Source of the DNA: Roseobacter sp. CCS2
GTDB lineage: Bacteria; Pseudomonadota; Alphaproteobacteria; Rhodobacterales; Rhodobacteraceae
Length of the DNA: 64,000 nucleotides
Reading direction: 5' to 3'
Assembly: GCF_000169435.1 (NCBI RefSeq)
Contig: NZ_AAYB01000002.1
Coordinates: forward strand, 186,001-250,000
The notes beneath the pieces were generated by a model that saw only the letters and a program-made list of their open reading frames with translations, searched no databases and was not told the origin of the DNA. The number at the start of each line of letters is the position of its first letter. Positions within the stretch are counted from its first letter, which is position 1. This document shows, piece after piece, positions 48,595 to 56,838 of this stretch. A program made the translations under genes and the position numbers.

Positions 48595-49505
48595 CCAAAA
48601 CAGGTCAGGACCCAATGACGGCCGCGCCAGCAGTTGTGCTGGTGACAGGCCCATCCGGTGCTGGTCGGTCCACCGCGATCAGAGCGCTTGAAGATTTGGG
48701 TTATGAGGTGATCGACAATCTGCCACTTTCGCTTTTGCCGCGTTTGCTAGAGGGTCCACCACCTACGCGCCCGCTGGCATTGGGGGTTGACGTGCGTAAC
48801 CGTGATTTCAGCACATCGGCCTTGATTGATACTATTGATCGGCTGACCGGTAAGGGCAAATTGACGGCGCAAGTGCTCTATATGGATGCCGCGGAAGAGG
48901 AGCTTGTCCGCAGATATTCTGAAACGCGGCGACGGCACCCGCTGGCACCGGCTGGTTCACCGTTGCAGGGCATCGCAGCCGAGCGTGAATTGCTGATCCC
49001 GATCCGCGCGCGTGCGGACGTGTTGATTGATACCACCGGGTTATCACCCCATGACGCAAAGGCAGAGGTGGAAAAGTGGTTTGAGACTGGCGATGGGCGC
49101 AAGCTGGGTGTGACGCTCCATTCGTTTTCCTACAAGCGTGGTCTGCCACGTGGCATGGATATCATCATGGATTGCCGCTTTCTGCAAAACCCACATTGGG
49201 TCGAAACGCTGCGTGATCTGGACGGTCGTGATCCGGATGTCGCCAAATATGTCGCCGCTGATCCCCGGTTTCCGGCGTTCTTTGATCAGGTAAAGGGGCT
49301 TGCTGATTTGTTGCTGCCTGCGCACCGTGATGAGGGCAAGGCGCATCTGTCTATCGGGTTTGGCTGCACAGGTGGCAAACACCGTTCCGTCGCAATGACC
49401 GAGAAACTGGCAGAAGCCCTTGCACAAGACGGATGGCATGTGTCTAAACGACACCGCGAGTTAGAGCGGCGCGCGGCCGAGGGTATTAAGGAAAACGCGG
49501 TTTGA
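48591..49505 (+). CDS. rapZ: RNase adapter / nucleotide-binding protein RapZ
   Basis: A 304-residue member of the RapZ (YvcJ) family with an N-terminal P-loop ([14 protein letters not shown]) and a conserved C-terminal domain ([19 protein letters not shown]). In E. coli RapZ guides RNase E to the GlmZ sRNA and controls glucosamine-6-phosphate synthesis. In alphaproteobacteria its target is not established, so the function here is by family only. It overlaps hprK by ATGA and shares bases with the TTG start of the EIIA gene. Confidence 0.93.
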   Translation: MTKTGQDPMTAAPAVVLVTGPSGAGRSTAIRALEDLGYEVIDNLPLSLLPRLLEGPPPTRPLALGVDVRNRDFSTSALIDTIDRLTGKGKLTAQVLYMDAAEEELVRRYSETRRRHPLAPAGSPLQGIAAERELLIPIRARADVLIDTTGLSPHDAKAEVEKWFETGDGRKLGVTLHSFSYKRGLPRGMDIIMDCRFLQNPHWVETLRDLDGRDPDVAKYVAADPRFPAFFDQVKGLADLLLPAHRDEGKAHLSIGFGCTGGKHRSVAMTEKLAEALAQDGWHVSKRHRELERRAAEGIKENAV

Positions 49506-49897
49506 TCGGGATTGTTATCGTCGCGCACGGGGGGTTGGCGCAAGAATACCACGCTGCGGTTGAGCATGTCGTGGGGCCACAGCCGGGCATGGTTAGCATC
49601 GCCATAGGTCCCGAAGATGATCGCGGCATCAAGCAAGACGAGATTTGCAACGCCGCTGATGGTGTCGATACCGGGGATGGGGTGGTCATCGTCACAGATA
49701 TGTTCGGGGGATCGCCCACTAATCTGTCATTGCGGGCCTGTAGCCCTGATAATCGCCGTATCCTTTATGGGGCCAACCTGCCCATGCTGATCAAATTGGC
49801 CAAGTCGCGTAACGCCACCGTGCCAGACGCGGTCGAGGCGGCGATCACAGCAGCCCACAAGTATATCAACAGCCATAACGGTGGGCTGCCACAATGA
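49502..49897 (+). CDS. Mannose-type PTS EIIA component
   Basis: A 131-residue EIIA-Man domain with the phosphorylated histidine at H9 ([10 protein letters not shown]) and the conserved DMFGGSPTN. No EIIB, EIIC or EIID gene is adjacent, so this is likely the end of a regulatory phosphorelay and not part of a sugar transporter. The TTG start overlaps the rapZ stop. The stop overlaps the HPr start (ATGA). Confidence 0.92.
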   Translation: MIGIVIVAHGGLAQEYHAAVEHVVGPQPGMVSIAIGPEDDRGIKQDEICNAADGVDTGDGVVIVTDMFGGSPTNLSLRACSPDNRRILYGANLPMLIKLAKSRNATVPDAVEAAITAAHKYINSHNGGLPQ

Positions 49898-50163
49898 CCC
49901 AAATGCGTCTTGAAATTCAGAATATCAAAGGGCTGCATGCGCGCGCGTCGGCCAAGCTGGTTGAAGTGGTCGAAAGCTTTGATGCGGATGCGACCGTTAC
50001 CAAAGACGGTGAAAGCACTGGGGGCGACAGCATCATGGGTCTTTTGATGTTGGCAGCTTCTATCGGAACCTTTATTGAAGTTGAAACCCGTGGACCGCAA
50101 GCAAAAGAGCTCGCAGCGGCGATTGAGAACCTTGTCGCTGATAAATTCGGTGAAGACGACTGA
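49894..50163 (+). CDS. Phosphocarrier protein HPr
   Basis: An 89-residue HPr with both regulatory sites: His15 (IKGLHARAS), phosphorylated by enzyme I, and Ser46 (GGDSIMGLLMLAAS), phosphorylated by HprK. With HprK and EIIA in the same operon, it should report carbon or nitrogen status. The enzyme I gene (ptsP or ptsI) is not in the window. Confidence 0.95.
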   Translation: MTQMRLEIQNIKGLHARASAKLVEVVESFDADATVTKDGESTGGDSIMGLLMLAASIGTFIEVETRGPQAKELAAAIENLVADKFGEDD

Positions 50164-50193
50164 CTGACACGTGGATCGCATAGGACAAGCACA

Positions 50194-51072
50194 TTGACCG
50201 ACACGACCCCCAAAGCCTCTGCCCGGCCGGTAATGTCCGAAACGCCACCCCGCGTCTATGATCGTGGTGCGCTGACGTACTCAAACACGTTCGACAGCCC
50301 CATCAAACGCAACATCATCAAAACGATCGAGTGGTTCACAGGTAAGCTTCATATCGTCCGCATGATCCGCAAGTTTGAAAAACGCGGCAAACTGCACGGG
50401 CAGGCGTTCTGGCGCGGCGCGCTGGATGTGATGGGCATTGACGTGATCACCCCGCAGGAACAGCTTGACCGCATCCCTAAAACTGGCCCTGTTGTGATTG
50501 TTGCCAATCATCCGCATGGCTTGGTTGATGGCTTGGTTTTTGCGGAGTTGATTGGGCGTGTGCGGACAGACTACCGCATCCTGACGCGCGCCTTTTTGAC
50601 GGATATTGACGAAGATGCCGGTAATTTTCTGATCCCGGTTCCGTTTCCGCATGAAGAAGGCGCACAGGCCAAGATGGTCGAGATGCGCAAGCAGGCAATG
50701 GCATATCTGAAAGAAGGCGGCGTGATCGCTGTCTTCCCATCCGGCGTGGTCGCGTCGTCCAATTCAATGTTCGGACCCATGGTCGAGGACGAATGGAACC
50801 TGTTTACTGCCAAAATGATCCGTATGTCCGGGGCCCGCGTCGTACCTTTGTTCTTTCCGGGTGCGAATTCGCGGTGGTATCAGATGGCGAACCAAGTGTC
50901 GGCGACCCTACGCCAAAGCCTGCTGATCCATGAGATCGTGAATGCCTGCGGGAAACCACAAAAGCCGGTCGTTGGCCATCCGTTTGACGACCAAGAAGTA
51001 AAAGAACGCCTGCAAGACCAGCGCGCCTGTATGGACTGGATGCGGGAAGAAACGTTAAAGCTGAAAGAGTAG
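50194..51072 (+). CDS. Lysophospholipid acyltransferase-family protein
   Basis: A 292-residue glycerolipid acyltransferase with the catalytic H(X4)D motif in NHPHGLVDGLV and a block III segment FPSGVV, which departs from FPEGT. In Rhodobacteraceae enzymes of this type include OlsA, which acylates lyso-ornithine lipid, but no olsB lies next to it, so the substrate is open. The TTG at 50194 follows AGGA by 8 bp; an ATG at 50233 lacks a ribosome-binding site. It follows HPr by 30 bp and may share that operon. Confidence 0.83.
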   Translation: MTDTTPKASARPVMSETPPRVYDRGALTYSNTFDSPIKRNIIKTIEWFTGKLHIVRMIRKFEKRGKLHGQAFWRGALDVMGIDVITPQEQLDRIPKTGPVVIVANHPHGLVDGLVFAELIGRVRTDYRILTRAFLTDIDEDAGNFLIPVPFPHEEGAQAKMVEMRKQAMAYLKEGGVIAVFPSGVVASSNSMFGPMVEDEWNLFTAKMIRMSGARVVPLFFPGANSRWYQMANQVSATLRQSLLIHEIVNACGKPQKPVVGHPFDDQEVKERLQDQRACMDWMREETLKLKE

Positions 51073-51139
51073 AGCAGACGTGGGATATGCGTTTTGTGAG
51101 GTGAAGCGCGCTTTCGCTGACACCACACCAATAGCTGCT

Positions 51140-51634
51140 TTAAGCATCTGTCCTGACGGGACAGCTATGGCACGCTTCCACATCACAGAAGCGGCATCCT
51201 CGGGTCGCATCGTCCTCGGAATAGGTGCGCGATGACAGGAACTTGTGCGCCAACTGGACGAAGGCCGCCCGATCCTTTTTATTCAGGACACTCAGCATGC
51301 TTTGGGCGACAGTGCTTTGGGCGTTCAGCATCTCGTCATAACGAACTCGTCCCAAGGTCGTAAGGGTCAGACCAACCGCACGTCCGTCCTCTTTTGATGG
51401 GCTGCGCTTGGCGATACCGTCAGCACACATCCTATCGACCAATCGAACTGTGGCGGCATGAGACAAACCTAGCAATCCGCTGAGATGCCTGATGCTAAGT
51501 GATGGCGCACGCCCGATATACGCAATGGCCTGTGCAGGTTCGTTTCGCGGCGCGAATACGGCAACAGCGTGCCCGAGTTCATCGGCAAAATGTAGGCATA
51601 GGGCTGAAATCGCGTTTGTATCACGTTGGTTCAT
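51140..51634 (-). CDS. MarR-family regulator with a C-terminal cysteine cluster
   Basis: A 164-residue winged-helix protein of the MarR type. The HTH is about residues 45-75 (SIRHLSGLLGLSHAATVRLVDRM) and the wing includes PSKEDGRAVGLTLT, with the conserved D-x-R. After the dimer helices the C terminus ends in C-R-F-C-D-V-E-A-C-H-S-C, a Cx2C-x4-Cx2C arrangement that could bind zinc or an iron-sulfur cluster or act as a thiol switch. I chose the ATG at 51634. It is divergent from the alanine exporter gene, and a long inverted repeat in the 48-bp gap probably holds its operators. Confidence 0.87.
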   Translation of the reverse strand: MNQRDTNAISALCLHFADELGHAVAVFAPRNEPAQAIAYIGRAPSLSIRHLSGLLGLSHAATVRLVDRMCADGIAKRSPSKEDGRAVGLTLTTLGRVRYDEMLNAQSTVAQSMLSVLNKKDRAAFVQLAHKFLSSRTYSEDDATRGCRFCDVEACHSCPVRTDA

Positions 51635-51646
51635 AATACCGAAAAT

Positions 51647-51699
51647 ATATGCGTTGCACATACAGAGCAATAGCATAGATTTATGTGCATGACGCATAT
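51647..51699. promoter_or_regulatory. Inverted repeat between marR and alaE, probable MarR operators
   Basis: The arm ATATGCGTTGCACATA (51647-51662) returns as the complement of TATGTGCATGACGCATAT (51682-51699). The match is full apart from two extra bases in the right arm. Each arm is itself a loose palindrome (TATG....CATA), which suggests two regulator sites about 36 bp apart. The right arm covers the first codons annotated for alaE. Confidence 0.6.
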
Positions 51700-52129
51700 G
51701 ATTCCATATGGAACGCGAGTTTGGCTCGCCGACAACATCGCTCTTCTGAGTTTCTTCACGCTCACGGGTGTTCTCAACGAACGGTTCATCGCCGGGATGG
51801 AATGGGATGAGGTTCTTGTTGCTAGACTGATTGGTGCGCCACTTATGATCCTGACGGCGCGGCCTTATGGCATTTGGCGAGACTGGGTACTATTGAAATC
51901 AAACGCGCTGCAAAGCGGTCGAGCCAAACTATTCTTCTTCGATACGCTTGCTTTGTTCAGCTTTCAGGTACCAATTTACGCGATGATTATATGGCTTGGT
52001 GGAGCGGCCGGCGCGACGCTAGTTTCTGGTATCATCGGAGCTGCCATAATTATGCTCATCTGTGGTCGTCCATACGGCCTTTGGCTTGACACTGTGCGTA
52101 TCTGGATGGGCGTATCGACCGTGGAGTGA
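51683..52129 (+). CDS. alaE: L-alanine exporter AlaE-like protein
   Basis: A 148-residue inner-membrane protein with four helices that matches the AlaE family. Matching segments are LADNIALLSFF, GMEWDEVLVARLIGAPLMIL, RPYGIWRDWV and RPYGLWLDTVRIWM. In E. coli AlaE exports excess L-alanine. Possible starts are ATG at 51683, 51689 and 51698, and none has a good Shine-Dalgarno. The operator-like right arm overlaps the first two, so the last may be the true one. Control by the divergent MarR is inferred. Confidence 0.82.
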   Translation: MCMTHMIPYGTRVWLADNIALLSFFTLTGVLNERFIAGMEWDEVLVARLIGAPLMILTARPYGIWRDWVLLKSNALQSGRAKLFFFDTLALFSFQVPIYAMIIWLGGAAGATLVSGIIGAAIIMLICGRPYGLWLDTVRIWMGVSTVE

Positions 52130-52211
52130 TCACGATCTATCTGAAGCCCAAAGCTGCTATACGTATCAGGCGCAGCATCTATAAATTGGCCTCAAATCTG
52201 CAACACATCTT

Positions 52212-53087
52212 CTACCGTGTCGGCACCGGTGTATCCCCCCGATAGTCATAAAAACCGCGTTGCGATTTGCGCCCCAACCATCCGGCCTCGACGTATTTTG
52301 TCAGCAGCGGGCAGGGGCGGTACTTTGTATCTGCCAGCCCGTCATGCAGCACATTCATGATTGCAAGGCATGTATCCAGGCCGATAAAATCGGCAAGTTC
52401 CAGTGGCCCCATGGGGTGGTTCGCGCCAAGTTTCAGTGATGTATCAATAGACTGGACAGAACCGACACCTTCGTAAAGCGTATAGATCGCTTCGTTGATC
52501 ATCGGCATCAGGATACGGTTGACGATAAAGGCGGGGAAATCTTCGGCTGTGGCAGAGGTTTTGCCCAAACGCTCAACCACGCCATGGCAGGCTTTGAATG
52601 TCGGCTCATCCGTTGCGATCCCGCGGATTAGTTCGACAAGCTGCATGATCGGTACAGGGTTCATAAAGTGAAACCCCATGAATTTTTCTGGCCGGTCAGT
52701 GCGGGACGCAAGGCGGGTGATGGAAATGGAGGACGTGTTTGATGTCAGGATCGTGTCGGGCTTTAGATGTGGAACCAAGTCTTCGAAAATAGCGGTCTTG
52801 ATGGTTTCACGTTCGGTCGCGGCTTCGATGATCAGGTCGGTTTTACCCAAATCTGTCAGGGTTGGGGTTGTTCCGATCCGTTTCATCGCGTCCGCTTTTT
52901 TGGCAGCCGTGATCAGGTCTTTGCTGACCTGCCGTTCAAGGTTGCGGTCAATCAAAGCGACAGCATCGGTCAGCGCGTCTTCACTGATATCGGTCAGCAA
53001 CACCTCGTAGTCGGCCAAGGCAAAGACATGCGCGATGCCGTTGCCCATCTGTCCTGCGCCAACAATGCCTACCTGTTCAATTGCCAT
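52212..53087 (-). CDS. 3-hydroxybutyryl-CoA dehydrogenase
   Basis: A 291-residue NAD-dependent 3-hydroxyacyl-CoA dehydrogenase (PaaH/Hbd/FadB2 type). The Rossmann motif GIVGAGQMGNGIAHVFA is followed by the catalytic pocket segments SNTSSISIT, GFHFMNPVP and FIVNRILMPMINEA. The ATG at 53087 is preceded by AAAGGA six bases away. It lies near etfA/etfB, the electron acceptor of acyl-CoA dehydrogenases, a neighbourhood common in this family and consistent with fatty acid or polyhydroxybutyrate turnover. Confidence 0.93.
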   Translation of the reverse strand: MAIEQVGIVGAGQMGNGIAHVFALADYEVLLTDISEDALTDAVALIDRNLERQVSKDLITAAKKADAMKRIGTTPTLTDLGKTDLIIEAATERETIKTAIFEDLVPHLKPDTILTSNTSSISITRLASRTDRPEKFMGFHFMNPVPIMQLVELIRGIATDEPTFKACHGVVERLGKTSATAEDFPAFIVNRILMPMINEAIYTLYEGVGSVQSIDTSLKLGANHPMGPLELADFIGLDTCLAIMNVLHDGLADTKYRPCPLLTKYVEAGWLGRKSQRGFYDYRGDTPVPTR

Positions 53088-53246
53088 GATCAATCCTTTG
53101 CGGGTTCAGCGCACCATAGGCCCCAGCGGGGGGCAGCTTCAAGGCGGCAGAAAGCGTAAAAGTTTCATCGAATGCCTCTATTAGCAAAATCGCAAAGGAT
53201 TTCGACGAATCTGTTTCTCGGGTGATAAAGAAAAGGGGTCGAAGCC

Positions 53247-54092
53247 ATGAAACATGAAAAGATTGAAAACGGTGATCTGTCCTATTCGCCGTGCCGATAT
53301 GGGGCTTCTCGTATGTTGTTTCGGGGGCCACGCAAACGGCTTGATCTACCCTACATCGCCTTTATTGGCGGGACCGAAACCTATGGAAAATTTATTGAAA
53401 AACCGTTCCCACACCTAGTTGAAAAAGCCATGCGCCAGACGTGCGTCAATTTTGGCTGCGTGAACGGCGGGATTGACGCCTTTGTCAACGATCCAACGGT
53501 CATGGGTATCTGCTCAGAGGCGGATTTGACGGTCGTGCAGGTGATGGGCGCCAACTATTTGTCCAACCGCTTTTATTCTGTGCATCCGCGCCGCAATGAC
53601 CGGTTTTTGCGTGCCTCGACTGTTTTGCAGGCGATCTATCAGGATGTTGATTTCTCGGAATTTTCTTTTACCCGGCATATGTTGGGCGCACTGCATACAA
53701 AGTCGATCGAACGCTTTGATACGGTGGTGAATGAATTGCGAGAGGCATGGACAGCGCGAATGCGCAACATGCTTGGCCAGATTGGTGACCGCGTCATCCT
53801 GATGTGGTTTTCAGAAGATCTGATGACCGATGAACATTGGTCCGAACGCCCCGGGCAGTTGCAGGTGGATCCTTTGTTCATCACCGCCTCAATGATTGAT
53901 GAATTGCGACCGATGGTGAAAGACGTGGTTGTGGCAAACCCGACAGAGCGGGCAGTGTCCCAGGGATCACGCGGCATGTTCTTTCCAGCGTCACAAGCCA
54001 AGGCCGCATCAGAGATGCTGGGCGTTGATTGTCATGTTGAGGCAAGTGCTGCTTTGATTCCTAAAATCCGCGACCAGCTTTATTCAATATAA
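53247..54092 (+). CDS. DUF6473-family protein
   Basis: A 281-residue protein of a Rhodobacteraceae family with no known function. Its N-terminal part includes YSPCRYGASRMLFRGP and the segment YIAFIGGTETYGKF, which looks like the start of an SGNH/alpha-beta fold, and a later NFGCVNGGIDAF. From memory the family is sometimes next to sulfotransferase-like genes, but none is here. The ATG at 53247 has AAGGGG upstream. The stop codon overlaps the first bases of the terminator of the convergent etfA gene. Confidence 0.72.
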   Translation: MKHEKIENGDLSYSPCRYGASRMLFRGPRKRLDLPYIAFIGGTETYGKFIEKPFPHLVEKAMRQTCVNFGCVNGGIDAFVNDPTVMGICSEADLTVVQVMGANYLSNRFYSVHPRRNDRFLRASTVLQAIYQDVDFSEFSFTRHMLGALHTKSIERFDTVVNELREAWTARMRNMLGQIGDRVILMWFSEDLMTDEHWSERPGQLQVDPLFITASMIDELRPMVKDVVVANPTERAVSQGSRGMFFPASQAKAASEMLGVDCHVEASAALIPKIRDQLYSI

Positions 54093-54120
54093 AAAGGGCC
54101 CGCGCATTTTGCGCAGGCCC
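54091..54120 (-). terminator. Rho-independent terminator of the etfBA operon
   Basis: Read leftward, a GC-rich stem (GGGCCTGCGCA paired with TGCGCGGGCCC) with a short A loop is followed by five T residues. It begins 24 bp beyond the etfA stop. It is the clearest intrinsic terminator in the window. Confidence 0.85.
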
Positions 54121-54143
54121 TATTCAAACAAATGCAGTTGGGG

Positions 54144-55070
54144 TTAGAGCTTGCTTGTCAGCTCTGGCACCGCATCAAAAAGGTCGGCAACCAGACCATA
54201 GTCGGCCACTTGAAAGATCGGTGCTTCTTCGTCTTTGTTGATTGCGACAATGATCTTGCTGTCTTTCATACCGGCCAGGTGCTGGATCGCACCTGAAATG
54301 CCAACAGCAACATACAGGTCAGGTGCGACCACCTTACCTGTTTGGCCGACTTGCCAGTCGTTTGGCGCATAGCCGCTGTCGACCGCAGCGCGGGATGCAC
54401 CCACAGCAGCGTTCAGTTTGTCGGCCAGCGTTTCGATCAGGGCAAAGTCTTCTTCCGACCCCACACCGCGACCGCCTGACACAACAACACCAGCGGACGT
54501 CAGTTCAGGGCGGTCAGAGGCCGCAACCTTGTCTTCCACCCATTCGGACAGACCCGGATCACCAGCGGCACCAATGCTTTCGACAGCAGCAGTCCCACCC
54601 ATCGCAGCGGCGTCAAAGCCTGCTGTCCGAATTGTCATGACCTTTTTGGCATCCGAAGACTTTACCGTTTGAATCGCGTTGCCTGCGTAGATCGGGCGCT
54701 CGAACGTGTCAGCGTCAACGATGGCTGTGACTTCAGAGATCACCATCGCATCCAACAGTGCCGCGACACGTGGCATGACGTTCTTGGCGTCAGTCGTGCC
54801 GGGTGCGGCGATATGGGTATAGTCGCCAGCCAACGACACGATCAGGTCAGCAGTCGGTTCTGCCAAACGGTGACCAAGGGCTGCATCTTCGGCGCAAAGC
54901 ACTTTGGAAACACCTTGAATGGTCGCAGCTTCGTCTGCCGCCGCTTTTGCAGATGCACCGGCGCAAAGCACAGTGACATCGCCCAAAGCCTGTGCTGCGG
55001 ACACAGCTTTTGCAGTCGCATCAACGGCCAATGCGCCGTCAGTGACTTCACCAATGAGAAGAACAGCCAT
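54144..55070 (-). CDS. etfA: Electron transfer flavoprotein subunit alpha
   Basis: EtfA (FixB family) binds FAD and carries electrons from acyl-CoA dehydrogenases to ETF-ubiquinone oxidoreductase. The 308-residue protein has the C-terminal FAD domain with [37 protein letters not shown] and [12 protein letters not shown]. The start ATG shares one base with the etfB stop (TAATG). Confidence 0.95.
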   Translation of the reverse strand: MAVLLIGEVTDGALAVDATAKAVSAAQALGDVTVLCAGASAKAAADEAATIQGVSKVLCAEDAALGHRLAEPTADLIVSLAGDYTHIAAPGTTDAKNVMPRVAALLDAMVISEVTAIVDADTFERPIYAGNAIQTVKSSDAKKVMTIRTAGFDAAAMGGTAAVESIGAAGDPGLSEWVEDKVAASDRPELTSAGVVVSGGRGVGSEEDFALIETLADKLNAAVGASRAAVDSGYAPNDWQVGQTGKVVAPDLYVAVGISGAIQHLAGMKDSKIIVAINKDEEAPIFQVADYGLVADLFDAVPELTSKL

Positions 55071-55828
55071 TACACAGCCCCCGCTTCTTTGAGTTTTTCG
55101 ACAAGTTCATCAACGGAACCAACCATGATACCCGCTTTGCGTGCTTCTGGTTCGGTTGTGCTGACAATGCTCAGGCGCGGTGCGACATCGACGCCGTAAT
55201 CGGCTGGCGTCTTTTCATCCAAGGGCTTTTTCTTGGCCTTCATGATGTTGGGCAGCGACGCATAACGTGGTTCGTTGAGGCGCAGGTCAACGGTTACGAT
55301 TGTCGGCATTTTCACCTTGATCGTTTGCAGGCCACCGTCGACCTCGCGGGTCACAGTGGCGCTGTCGCCGTCTATATCAACTTCGGATGCGAAGGTCGCC
55401 TGGGACCAACCGAGCAGAGCGGACAGCATCTGGCCTGTGGCGTTCATATCGTTGTCGATGGCTTGCTTGCCGCAAAGGACCAGACCGGGTTCTTCTTCTT
55501 TCACGATGGCGGCAAGGATTTTCGCAACGGCAAGTGGTTCGATATCCGTGTGTACGTCATCAGTTGCGACAACCAGGATTGCACGATCGGCACCCATCGC
55601 AAGGGCAGTACGCAGTGTTTCCTGGCTTTGCTTAACGCCAATGGACACGGCGACCACTTCATCAACCTTGCCTGCTTCGCGCAGGCGGATGGCTTCTTCC
55701 ACGGCGATTTCATCGAATGGGTTCATCGACATTTTGACGTTGGCGAGATCAACACCGGAACCATCCGCTTTGACACGAACCTTCACGTTGTAATCGATCA
55801 CGCGCTTGACGGATACGAGGACCTTCAT
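55070..55828 (-). CDS. etfB: Electron transfer flavoprotein subunit beta
   Basis: EtfB binds AMP and forms the heterodimer with EtfA. The 252-residue protein begins [20 protein letters not shown] and contains the recognition-loop region ([21 protein letters not shown]) used to contact dehydrogenases. The Shine-Dalgarno AGGAGAG lies upstream of ATG 55828. A 14-bp palindrome lies 115 bp upstream. Confidence 0.95.
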   Translation of the reverse strand: MKVLVSVKRVIDYNVKVRVKADGSGVDLANVKMSMNPFDEIAVEEAIRLREAGKVDEVVAVSIGVKQSQETLRTALAMGADRAILVVATDDVHTDIEPLAVAKILAAIVKEEEPGLVLCGKQAIDNDMNATGQMLSALLGWSQATFASEVDIDGDSATVTREVDGGLQTIKVKMPTIVTVDLRLNEPRYASLPNIMKAKKKPLDEKTPADYGVDVAPRLSIVSTTEPEARKAGIMVGSVDELVEKLKEAGAV

Positions 55829-55943
55829 CTGCGTTACTCTCCTAAGAATCTGATCATTTACGTTCTCAGGATGTTGTTATCGTGCGCGTGGCTGGGAAAA
55901 CAGTGCAAAATCGACGCGCCAAGGGCTACCGACGCCACGTTCT

Positions 55944-55957
55944 TGACGTGCACGTCA
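55944..55957. promoter_or_regulatory. 14-bp perfect palindrome upstream of etfB
   Basis: TGACGTGCACGTCA is fully self-complementary. It lies 115 bp before the etfB start and outside the REP-like element. It could be an operator for etfBA. No factor can be named from the sequence. Confidence 0.35.
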
Positions 55958-55967
55958 GTTGCTCAGC

Positions 55968-55997
55968 GTAAGGTGGATTACGATCCATCCATCCTAC
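55968..55997. repeat. Degenerate REP-like palindrome, copy 3
   Basis: The left arm GTAAGGTGGAT equals that of copies 1 and 2. The right arm is imperfect, with an apparent ATCC duplication, and it runs into the stop codon of the cobalamin adenosyltransferase gene. As with the other two copies, it lies at the 3' end of a leftward gene. Confidence 0.6.
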
Positions 55998-56566
55998 CGG
56001 TTGGCACCCGGCACCCAAAGTACGTCGTTTTTGCCGTTGTCATTGGCGATCCGGGACGCTTGAAAACACCAGTCCGACAGCCGGTTCAGGTATTTCACCG
56101 CTGCTGGGTTCACCGATTCCATCGTGGCCAGTTCAACCGTCAAACGCTCGGCCCGCCGCGAGACTGTCCGGCAAAGGTGCAGCTGTGCGGCCAAAGCCGA
56201 ACCACCGGGCAGGATGAAACTGCGCAATGGTTCGACCTGTTTGGTCATCTCATCAATCTGGCCTTCCAAACGTTCCACCTGCGCATCAGTCATGCGTAGA
56301 ACAGGGTATTCAGCTTCGCCATCCTTTTCCATATCGGGGCGGCACAGGTCCGCGCCCAGATCAAACAGATCATTCTGGATCATCGCCAATTGCGCATCCA
56401 TGTCACCGGTTGCATGCAGCCGGGCAAGACCGACGGTGGCGTTTGTTTCATCGACCGTGCCGTAGGATGTCACCCGTAAGGAGTGCTTTGCCACGCGGCT
56501 GCCATTGCCCAGTGCCGTTTCGCCCGCATCACCGGTTTTTGTGTAAATTTTGTTGAGAACAACCAT
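55994..56566 (-). CDS. Cob(I)alamin adenosyltransferase, PduO type
   Basis: This enzyme makes adenosylcobalamin from ATP and cob(I)alamin, the cofactor of methylmalonyl-CoA and ethylmalonyl-CoA mutases. The 190-residue trimeric-type protein begins LNKIYTKTGDAGETALGNG, which holds the ATP-binding motif, and contains SYGTVDETNA and CRTVSRRAERL. This is the PduO/EutT-like fold, not CobA/BtuR. The twin-helix protein gene lies 3 bp upstream and is likely cotranscribed. Confidence 0.94.
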   Translation of the reverse strand: MVVLNKIYTKTGDAGETALGNGSRVAKHSLRVTSYGTVDETNATVGLARLHATGDMDAQLAMIQNDLFDLGADLCRPDMEKDGEAEYPVLRMTDAQVERLEGQIDEMTKQVEPLRSFILPGGSALAAQLHLCRTVSRRAERLTVELATMESVNPAAVKYLNRLSDWCFQASRIANDNGKNDVLWVPGANR

Positions 56567-56569
56567 AGG

Positions 56570-56776
56570 TCAGCTTCCTTCGCCACGTAGATAGACAAAA
56601 ATAAGGATCATCACGACGGCCAACAATTGGGCGCCGATCCGCCAGCGCATAATCTTGTTGGCGTGCTTGCGGTTATATTCGCCACCTTTGCCAAAGCTGC
56701 CCATGCCCCACATCAAAATGCCAAGCACAATCAGTACTGACAGTGACATCAACCAAAAAAGGGGATCGTCCGCCAT
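56570..56776 (-). CDS. Twin transmembrane helix small protein (HIG1-domain type)
   Basis: A 68-residue protein with two membrane helices (about 7-25 and 44-63) joined by a basic loop (GKGGEYNRKHANKIMRWR). This pattern matches the HIG1-like domain, which in alphaproteobacteria and mitochondria associates with cytochrome oxidase assembly. The role here is not shown. It lies 3 bp before the adenosyltransferase gene. Confidence 0.8.
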   Translation of the reverse strand: MADDPLFWLMSLSVLIVLGILMWGMGSFGKGGEYNRKHANKIMRWRIGAQLLAVVMILIFVYLRGEGS

Positions 56777-56838
56777 CGTTTCTTGTCCTTTGTTCGTATG
56801 CCTTGCGATGTAGCAGGCGGGCCGGGGAAGGAAACCCT

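Noticed and set aside
55325-56299. Rightward open frame of about 324 codons across etfB and the adenosyltransferase gene
   Set aside because: It runs antisense through two conserved genes and their gap and has no similarity to known proteins.
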